Assembly: GCF_008639165.1 (NCBI RefSeq)
Contig: NZ_CP029197.1
Span: 6,204,001 to 6,268,000, forward strand
Length of the DNA: 64,000 nt
DNA from: Streptomyces venezuelae ATCC 10712
GTDB lineage: Bacteria; Actinomycetota; Actinomycetes; Streptomycetales; Streptomycetaceae
Reading direction: 5' to 3'
The notes below the pieces were generated by a model. The model was given only the letters and a program-made list of their open reading frames with translations. It had not been told where the DNA came from and ran no database searches. Of this stretch, positions 58,855-64,000 are shown in pieces. Made by a program: the position numbers and the translations under genes. Position 1 is the stretch's first letter, and each line of letters opens with the position of its first letter.

Positions 58855-59597
58855 GCGGACGCCCCGGAGGGAGCCGGATTCGTCCCAGAGGGAGTCGGAT
58901 TCGTCCCAGAGGGAGTCGGATTCAAGATGCCCGCCTCCAGGCGCAGGGTGCGGTCGGCCCGCGCGGCGATGCCGGGATCGTGGGTCACCACGAGCAGCCC
59001 GCACGCGTAGCGCCGGGGCAGGTCGAAGAGCAGCTCGGCAGTACGGTCGCGGGTCTCCGTGTCCAGTGCGCCGGTCGGTTCGTCGGCGAGCAGCAGTGCG
59101 GGTTCGTTGATCAGGGCGCGGGCGACGGCGGTCCGCTGCCGCTCTCCGCCGGACAGCTCGTCGCTCGTCGCCGCCTCGGGTACGCCGAGGTCGTCGAGGA
59201 GCGCGCGCGCCCGCTTGCTCGCCTCGCGATGGTCGGTGCGGGCCAGCAGCGCCGCGAGCATCACGTTGTCCAACGGGCTGAGTTCCGGCAGGAGTTCACC
59301 GAACTGGAAGACCATGCCCACCGCTTGGGCGCGTACGGCCGCCAGGCGGGCGGGGCGGAGCCCGACGACGTCGGTGCCCTTCACCTTCACCGACCCCGCC
59401 GTCGGCCTGACCAGGCCCAGGACGCAGGACAGCAGCGTGCTCTTGCCCGATCCGCTCGGACCGGTCACCGCGACGGATTCCCCGGCCCGCAGTGTCAGGG
59501 AGAGATCGTCGAACAGCTTTCTCGCGCCGAGCGAGTGCGAGAGGCCCTCGATCTCCAGGACGGGGTGGGTGGTCTCCGGGTCGTGTGCCGTGCTCAC
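58851..59597 (-). CDS. ABC transporter ATP-binding protein (LolD/MacB type)
   Basis: A 248-aa complete ATPase: Walker A GPSGSGKSTLL (about 45-55), Q-loop VFQFGELLPEL, signature LSGGERQRTAVARAL, Walker B LLLADEPTGALD, and H-loop VVTHDPGIAARAD. It energises the FtsX-type permease that overlaps it downstream. It starts with GTG 59597. The C-terminus carries three NPTPSGT-type units encoded by a 21-base tandem repeat, probably a flexible tail. No substrate-binding gene follows, consistent with an exporter. Confidence 0.88.
   Translation of the reverse strand: MSTAHDPETTHPVLEIEGLSHSLGARKLFDDLSLTLRAGESVAVTGPSGSGKSTLLSCVLGLVRPTAGSVKVKGTDVVGLRPARLAAVRAQAVGMVFQFGELLPELSPLDNVMLAALLARTDHREASKRARALLDDLGVPEAATSDELSGGERQRTAVARALINEPALLLADEPTGALDTETRDRTAELLFDLPRRYACGLLVVTHDPGIAARADRTLRLEAGILNPTPSGTNPTPSGTNPAPSGASA
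58866..58923. repeat. 21-bp tandem repeat in the ATPase gene end
   Basis: The unit beginning GAGGGAGTCGGATTCGTCCC occurs nearly three times in a row; the leftmost copy has one change (AGCC for AGTC). It encodes Asn-Pro-Thr-Pro-Ser-Gly-Thr units on the minus strand, so copy number changes keep the frame. Confidence 0.85.
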
Positions 59598-59635
59598 GTG
59601 CTGTGCTCACCTCTGCCTTCTGTCGGGATGACGAG

Positions 59636-59685
59636 CCGCGGTGGAGCGGCATGATCGTTCGACCGGTCGTGCCGCTCCACCGCGG
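59636..59685 (-). terminator. 16-bp hairpin terminator
   Basis: CCGCGGTGGAGCGGCA (59636-59651) and TGCCGCTCCACCGCGG (59670-59685) pair perfectly around an 18-base loop. It starts five bases past the stop of the small secreted-protein gene on the minus strand and separates it from the ABC operon. Confidence 0.7.
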
Positions 59686-59690
59686 AGGTA

Positions 59691-60071
59691 CTAGCGGTCG
59701 TCGTTGGGACGGTCGTCCAGCCCGCAACGGTCCGGGTTGAGCTGGATGTTCAGGCAGGCGGTCACCTTGCGGACGTAGTTCGTGGTGTCCAGGCCGCTGT
59801 ACTTCGTCGAGCCGTTGCCGTCGTGGTTGTCGAGCCGGAGGCCCATGGTGTTCTTGCGGTCGTACAGGGTGTAGACCGCGTGGCTGTCTCCGTCGGTGTC
59901 GGCGATGGCGACGGCCCCGTTGGTGCCATGGCTGTACGCCCAGGCGCCGGCCCCGGCGTACGAGTCGAGCGGTTCTCCGGCACCGGCGGCGACGGCCTGC
60001 CCGGCGCCCATCAGCGCTGTGGCGACCGCGGCCCCCACCAGAGTCCTTACGGCGATGCGCCCGATGGTCAT
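59691..60071 (-). CDS. Small secreted protein
   Basis: A 126-aa protein. ATG 60071 is preceded by GGGGAGG at tight spacing. The signal peptide is MTIGRIAVRTLVGAAVATAL then MGAGQAVAAGAG, with cleavage near AVAA (about residue 31). The mature part is Asp/Asn/Tyr-rich (YSHGTNGAVAIADTDGDS, LDNHDGNGSTKY) with DxDGDxxA-like loops that could bind calcium. Two Cys near the end (TACLNIQ and RCGLDD) probably form a disulphide. No family recognised. Upstream, 60072-60541 is a long, A/T-richer leader without any gene I can support. Confidence 0.7.
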   Translation of the reverse strand: MTIGRIAVRTLVGAAVATALMGAGQAVAAGAGEPLDSYAGAGAWAYSHGTNGAVAIADTDGDSHAVYTLYDRKNTMGLRLDNHDGNGSTKYSGLDTTNYVRKVTACLNIQLNPDRCGLDDRPNDDR

Positions 60072-60541
60072 GATCCTCCCCTTTCGTTGATGAACAGAAA
60101 CTGGTCGCGAATTGGCCGGCCTCCCTGCCTGCCGTGGCGACGCCAGAACATTTGCACACAGGAATTGATTCAACAAGGAGGTGGATCGATAGCGGCTCTG
60201 CAAACAGTTTTGCGGAACGAATCCCTCCTGGTCGCGTCCGCGCTTTGTGTAGTCATCGGCCATCTAAATGCCCTAAATGTCACACCAGTTGATGCTCCCG
60301 TAGTGGCACAGGGTGATCGAGTGACGTGCGGCACATTCGAAATTCGCGATCGGTGTGCCTCGTTTGCTTCGTGATTGGAACGGTGCAAAGAAAGGCTACG
60401 AGGATTCGCTCGGGAAAGCCTTTTGACTTGAATGGCGTCCACGTCGGCCGAATTCATTCGGCGGGGCGCTCTGGAGGGAATGGAAATGGCCGTGACGGCG
60501 TGATCTGGCCAGTCAGGGTGTGGTCGCGGTCACAGTCGGCG

Positions 60542-61324
60542 TCACGGTTCGATGAGGCCCACGCGGATCGCGTAGCGCGTCAGTTCCAGGCGGTCGCGCA
60601 TGCCCAGTTTCTGGAGGAGGTTGGCCCGGTGGCGTTCGACCGTCTTCGGGCTGATCACCAGCAGGTCGCCGATCTCCTTCGAACTGTGGCCCTCCGCCAC
60701 CAGCTTGAGGATCTCCTCCTCGCGCTCCGTGACCGCCTTGTCCGGCAGCGGCCTGCCCTGCTCCGCGCGGTCGAGGTACGTGCGGATCAGGGCGGTCTCC
60801 GCGCCCGGGTAGATGAAGGGCTCGTCGCGGACCGCCGCCCGGCACGCCTCCACCAGGTCGCGGTCCGCCACCGACTTCAGGACGTAGCCGCTCGCGCCCG
60901 CCTTCAACGCCTCGAAGAAGTACTGCTCGTTGTCGTACATCGTGAGGATCAGAATCCTCAGCTCCGGCTTCAGACGGCTGAGTTCGCGTGCTGCCTGGAG
61001 GCCCGTCATACGGGGCATCGAGATGTCCAGGACCGCGAGGTCGACGTCCTGCGTGCGGGCGAGCGCCACCGCCTCCGCCCCGTCCGCCGCCTCCGCCACG
61101 ACCGTCAGGTCCGGCTCCGCGTCCAGGATCAGGCGTACCCCTCCGCGTACGAGAGCGTGGTCGTCCGCCAGCAGGATGCGGGTGGGGGCGTCCGGGGCCC
61201 CGTACGGGTTGATGTCCCGGGCCCCGTCGCGGGAGGTGCCCGGGGTGCTGCCCGGGGTCGTGTCCGGGGCCCCGTCGCGGGTGGTCCCCGGGACCCCGCC
61301 CGGGGTCGTGTCTGCGCTCGTCAT
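60542..61324 (-). CDS. NarL-type response regulator
   Basis: A 260-aa protein. A Thr/Pro/Gly/Asp-rich N-terminal tail (about 1-47, with repeated GTTRDGAPDTTPG-like units) is followed by an intact receiver: ILLADDHALVRGG (acidic pair), LAVLDISMPRM (phospho-Asp at about 105) and the Lys of GYVLKSVAD. The LuxR-type output is LTE-like REEEILKLVAEGHSSKEIG with KTVERHRANLLQKLG. ATG 61324 overlaps the kinase stop (61321). It is paired with the upstream kinase and regulates unknown genes. The repetitive tail is unusual for the family. Confidence 0.85.
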   Translation of the reverse strand: MTSADTTPGGVPGTTRDGAPDTTPGSTPGTSRDGARDINPYGAPDAPTRILLADDHALVRGGVRLILDAEPDLTVVAEAADGAEAVALARTQDVDLAVLDISMPRMTGLQAARELSRLKPELRILILTMYDNEQYFFEALKAGASGYVLKSVADRDLVEACRAAVRDEPFIYPGAETALIRTYLDRAEQGRPLPDKAVTEREEEILKLVAEGHSSKEIGDLLVISPKTVERHRANLLQKLGMRDRLELTRYAIRVGLIEP

Positions 61325-62307
61325 GACGTCTCCCTGGGCCCTACCGGGGTGGTGCGTTCCGGGGCTCGTCTGCCGCGGCGGGTGTTCAGGTGGACCTCCG
61401 TCCCGCCCTCCGCGCCCTCGCGGACCGTCAGTTCCGCGCCGATCAGCAGCGCCCGCTCCCTCATGCCGCTGAGGCCCGCCCCGTCCGGTGCCGTGCCGAT
61501 CCCGCGGCCGTTGTCCTTGACCAGCAGGCCCACGGTGCCGTCGGCCAGTCGTCGCAGCCGGAGGTCCACCTCCGTCGCGGCCGCGTGCCGGGCCGTGTTC
61601 GTGAGGCCTTCCTGCGCCACCCGGTAGAGCACCAGCTCGGTCTCGTGGTCGAGCTTCGGCAGGCCGGGTTCGATGTGGGGCCGTACCGTCAGGCCCCGCG
61701 TCGAGAACTCGGAGGCCAGCGACCTGAGAGCGCTGTGCAGCCCCAGTTCCTCCAGGACCCCGGGCCGCAGCCGGCGCGCGATGCGGCGGATCTCGTCCAG
61801 GCCCGCCCTCGTCGTCTCCTGCGCCTGGTGGAGTTCGCTACGCAGCTCGTCCGGCGCGTGGTTCGCGGTGTGCTTCAGCTGGAGGAGTACCGCCGTCAGG
61901 GTCTGGCCGACCTCGTCGTGCAGTTCCTGCGCGATCCGCCGCCGCTCCTCCTCCTGCGCCGAGAGGACCCGCGCGGTGCTCGTGGCCCGTTCGACTTCGA
62001 GGCGGTCGAGCATCGTGTTGAACGTACGCGTCAGGTCCGCGATCTCGCCCCGTCCCGCCACCACCGCACGCCGGCCCGGCCGCAGCAGGTCCGCCGTCCG
62101 CATCGCCCGGGTGAGCCGCTGGAGCGGTGCCAGACCGAGCCGGAGCAGGAACGCGTTCGCGAGGAGCATCGCGACCAGGCCGGCCACGAGCACGATCGCC
62201 TCACCGAGGAGTACGGGCGTGGAGACCGTCACGGGGCCCAACAGCAGCAGCACCGCGACGACCAGGACCGAGGCGTTGAGGAGGAAGATGCGCCAGTACA
62301 GCGACAC
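61321..62307 (-). CDS. Sensor histidine kinase (HisKA_3, HAMP)
   Basis: A 328-aa protein starting at GTG 62307 after GAGAGAG. Two membrane helices (YWRIFLLNASVLVVAVLLLL and VLLGEAIVLVAGLVAMLLAN) enclose almost no outer domain, so it may sense membrane or internal signals. A HAMP-like linker has LQRLTRAMRTADLL and FNTMLDRLEVE. The phospho-His box is RIAQELHDEVGQTLTAV (about 143-159). The ATPase N box is RVAQEGLTNTARHA and the G box is GAGLSGMRERALLIGA. It is transcribed with the NarL-type regulator through an ATGA overlap and resembles NarX/LiaS-type kinases. Confidence 0.85.
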   Translation of the reverse strand: MSLYWRIFLLNASVLVVAVLLLLGPVTVSTPVLLGEAIVLVAGLVAMLLANAFLLRLGLAPLQRLTRAMRTADLLRPGRRAVVAGRGEIADLTRTFNTMLDRLEVERATSTARVLSAQEEERRRIAQELHDEVGQTLTAVLLQLKHTANHAPDELRSELHQAQETTRAGLDEIRRIARRLRPGVLEELGLHSALRSLASEFSTRGLTVRPHIEPGLPKLDHETELVLYRVAQEGLTNTARHAAATEVDLRLRRLADGTVGLLVKDNGRGIGTAPDGAGLSGMRERALLIGAELTVREGAEGGTEVHLNTRRGRRAPERTTPVGPRETS

Positions 62308-62505
62308 GCTCGCGACTCTCTCCCTCTGCCTGCTCCGGGCCTCTGACCTGCGACGGGATCCATGTCCCCGCCTCATCCTGACCAGGATCCGGCGGCTTGT
62401 CCATCCGTGCCGACACCCATGTTCCGGGCCTCCCGGCGGGTGGCACCATGGCCCCCGACCACCGACCTGATCACCCTTCGACACGACCATAGGAGGGACG
62501 GGCCC

Positions 62506-62991
62506 TTGCCTGCTCCGCGGATGAGAACGACACCCCTGCCCGGCATCGGTGTCCAGTACGACTTCACCACCCGGGAGCACCGCCAGCTGTCGGTCATCGC
62601 GCACCGCGACGGCACCCGGACCGTGAACGTCTACCGGGCCGACGACCCCGACGCCTGCGCCCAGTCGCTGCACCTCACCGAGGCCGAGACCGCCTCGCTG
62701 ATCGACGCGCTGCTGCCCGCCCACCACAGCCCCAACGTGCTGCACACCACCGACCTAGGACTCGTCGCCGAACGCATCGAGCTGTCCGCCCACTCGTACT
62801 GGAACGGGCGGGTCCTCGGCGAGACGCGGATGCGCACCGAGGCGGGCGCCTCCATCGTCGCCGTACTGCGCCGCTCCGGGGCCGTGCCGTCCCCGACGCC
62901 GGCCTTCCGGCTGGCCGGCGGCGACACCCTCATCGTCATCGGCACCCGCGAGGGCGTCGACGCGGCCGCCGCGATACTCGGTCGGGAGTGA
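62506..62991 (+). CDS. TrkA-C domain regulatory subunit of a cation/proton antiporter
   Basis: A 161-aa protein from TTG 62506, which has AGGAGG about ten bases upstream; ATG 62521 (156 aa) is the alternative but is too far from that site. The N-terminal half has a beta-rich start (IGVQYDFTTREHRQLSVIAH). The C-terminal half is a TrkA-C (RCK_C) domain, IVAVLRRSGAVPSPTPAF then GDTLIVIGTREGVDAA. Such subunits (KhtT-like) gate CPA2 antiporters in response to nucleotides or pH. The antiporter gene starts eight bases after its stop. Confidence 0.8.
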   Translation: MPAPRMRTTPLPGIGVQYDFTTREHRQLSVIAHRDGTRTVNVYRADDPDACAQSLHLTEAETASLIDALLPAHHSPNVLHTTDLGLVAERIELSAHSYWNGRVLGETRMRTEAGASIVAVLRRSGAVPSPTPAFRLAGGDTLIVIGTREGVDAAAAILGRE

Positions 62992-62998
62992 GGGCGTC

Positions 62999-64000
62999 GT
63001 GCACTCCGCGGTCTTCCTGATCGAATTCGGCGCCATCATCCTCGGCCTCGGCCTGCTCGGGCGGCTCGCCGGCCGGTTCAGCTTCTCCCCGATACCCCTC
63101 TACCTCCTCGCCGGGCTCGCCTTCGGTAAGGGCGGCCTGCTGCCGCTGGGCACCAGCGAGGAGTTCGTCGCCATCGGCGCCGAGATCGGGGTGATCCTGC
63201 TCCTGCTCATGCTCGGCCTCGAGTACACCGCGAGCGACCTCGTCTCCAACCTCAAGACCCAGTACCCCGCGGGCCTCGTCGACTTCGCCCTCAACGCGCT
63301 GCCCGGCGCCGCCGCCGCGCTGCTCCTCGGCTGGGGACCGGTCGCGGCCGTCGTCCTCGCCGGCGTCACCTGGATCTCGTCCTCCGGCGTCATCGCCAAG
63401 GTGCTCGGCGACCTCGGGCGGCTCGGCAACCGCGAGACACCGGTCATCCTGAGCATCCTGGTCCTCGAAGACCTCGCCATGGCGGTCTACCTGCCCATCA
63501 TCACGGCCCTGCTCGCCGGGGTCGGCCTCGCGGCCGGCAGCGCCACGCTCGCCATCGCGCTGGGCGTGGCCGGGGCCGTGCTCTTCGTCGCCGTCCGCTA
63601 CGGGCGGCTGATCTCCCGCTTCGTCTCCAGTGACGATCCCGAGAAACTGCTCCTGGTCGTCCTCGGTCTGACCCTGCTCGTCGCGGGCGTCGCCCAGCAG
63701 CTCCAGGTCTCCGCCGCCGTTGGCGCGTTCCTCGTCGGCATCGCGCTGTCGGGTGAGGTCGCCGACGGCGCCCACGCCCTGCTGAGCCCGCTGCGCGACC
63801 TCTTCGCGGCGGTCTTCTTCGTCTTCTTCGGCCTGCACACCGACCCCGCAAGCATCCCGCCGGTGATCCTCCCGGCCCTCGCCCTGGCCGTCGTCACCGC
63901 GCTGACGAAGATCGCCACCGGGCACTGGGCCGCGCGCCGCGCCGGGATCGGCACCAAGGGGCGGTGGCGGGCGGGCGGCACCCTGGTGGCGCGCGGCGAG
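62999..64000 (+). CDS. CPA2-family cation/proton antiporter, cut by window end
   Basis: Open from GTG 62999 to the window edge, 334 codons. It is a multi-span membrane protein with KefB/KhtU-like segments: SPIPLYLLAGLAFGKGG, EIGVILLLLMLGLEYTASDL, SSSGVIAKVL, ILSILVLEDLAMAVYLPI (the ion-site Glu-Asp pair) and AVGAFLVGIALSGEVADG. It exchanges K+ or Na+ for protons at the membrane with the TrkA-C protein encoded just upstream. Any C-terminal domain lies outside the window. Confidence 0.85.
   Translation, partial: MHSAVFLIEFGAIILGLGLLGRLAGRFSFSPIPLYLLAGLAFGKGGLLPLGTSEEFVAIGAEIGVILLLLMLGLEYTASDLVSNLKTQYPAGLVDFALNALPGAAAALLLGWGPVAAVVLAGVTWISSSGVIAKVLGDLGRLGNRETPVILSILVLEDLAMAVYLPIITALLAGVGLAAGSATLAIALGVAGAVLFVAVRYGRLISRFVSSDDPEKLLLVVLGLTLLVAGVAQQLQVSAAVGAFLVGIALSGEVADGAHALLSPLRDLFAAVFFVFFGLHTDPASIPPVILPALALAVVTALTKIATGHWAARRAGIGTKGRWRAGGTLVARGE

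Noticed and set aside
60072..60541. Possible small genes in the A/T-richer gap before the secreted protein
   Set aside because: Frames there lack ribosome sites and protein-like composition. More likely a long leader and promoter region.

Overview
The window is high-GC chromosomal DNA of an actinomycete, almost certainly Streptomyces or a close relative. Support: strong G/C third-position bias, XRE/DUF5753 regulators paired with DUF397 proteins, frequent GTG/TTG starts, ATGA/GTGA gene overlaps, and two NarL-type two-component pairs. No rRNA gene, intact tRNA or CRISPR array is visible.

Layout. 1-4.3 kb: end of a DUF397 gene, an XRE regulator coupled to an APH-fold phosphotransferase, and two unknown genes. 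4.3-9.1 kb (minus): a tightly coupled three-gene operon of a small protein, a Rad50/SMC-like ATPase with a zinc hook, and a large protein ending in a PD-(D/E)xK-like motif. It looks like an anti-phage or nucleoprotein system that I cannot name. 9.3-12.3 kb: a degraded gene, then a small integration module (winged-helix protein, excisionase, tyrosine integrase) with inverted and iterated repeats. 12.5-17.4 kb: a RelE-like/UvrD helicase fusion divergent from a GmrSD-type (DUF262-DUF1524) protein that also carries an alkyltransferase-like domain. 17.6-19.3 kb: a DUF4365 nuclease-like protein coupled to an unknown protein.

19.4-42.5 kb: a class 1 DISARM system, drmD-drmMI and drmA-drmB-drmC, split by about 9.1 kb of cargo. 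The cargo holds an XRE/DUF397 module, a frameshifted winged-helix gene, a REase-type polymorphic toxin with a probable immunity gene, an ATPase/PIN-like pair, and a sigma-region-4/winged-helix protein just before drmA. In DISARM the methylase marks host DNA, while the helicases, DUF1998 protein and PLD protein block incoming phage DNA.

42.6-49.5 kb is eroded junction DNA: a degenerate 3' half of tRNA-Arg(CCG), a headless element protein, a dead ISL3 transposase, a FabV enoyl reductase, small unknown genes, and an ABC ATPase remnant fused by deletion to a response regulator that lost its N-terminus. From 49.5 kb the content looks like ordinary chromosome: a histidine kinase, a nitrilase-family hydrolase with an APC transporter and TetR regulator, a TetR/SDR/MDR redox cluster, an FtsX-type ABC exporter, a small secreted protein, a second two-component system, and a TrkA-C/CPA2 antiporter pair cut by the window end.

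The whole 4-42 kb stretch reads as a defence island of at least five separate systems.
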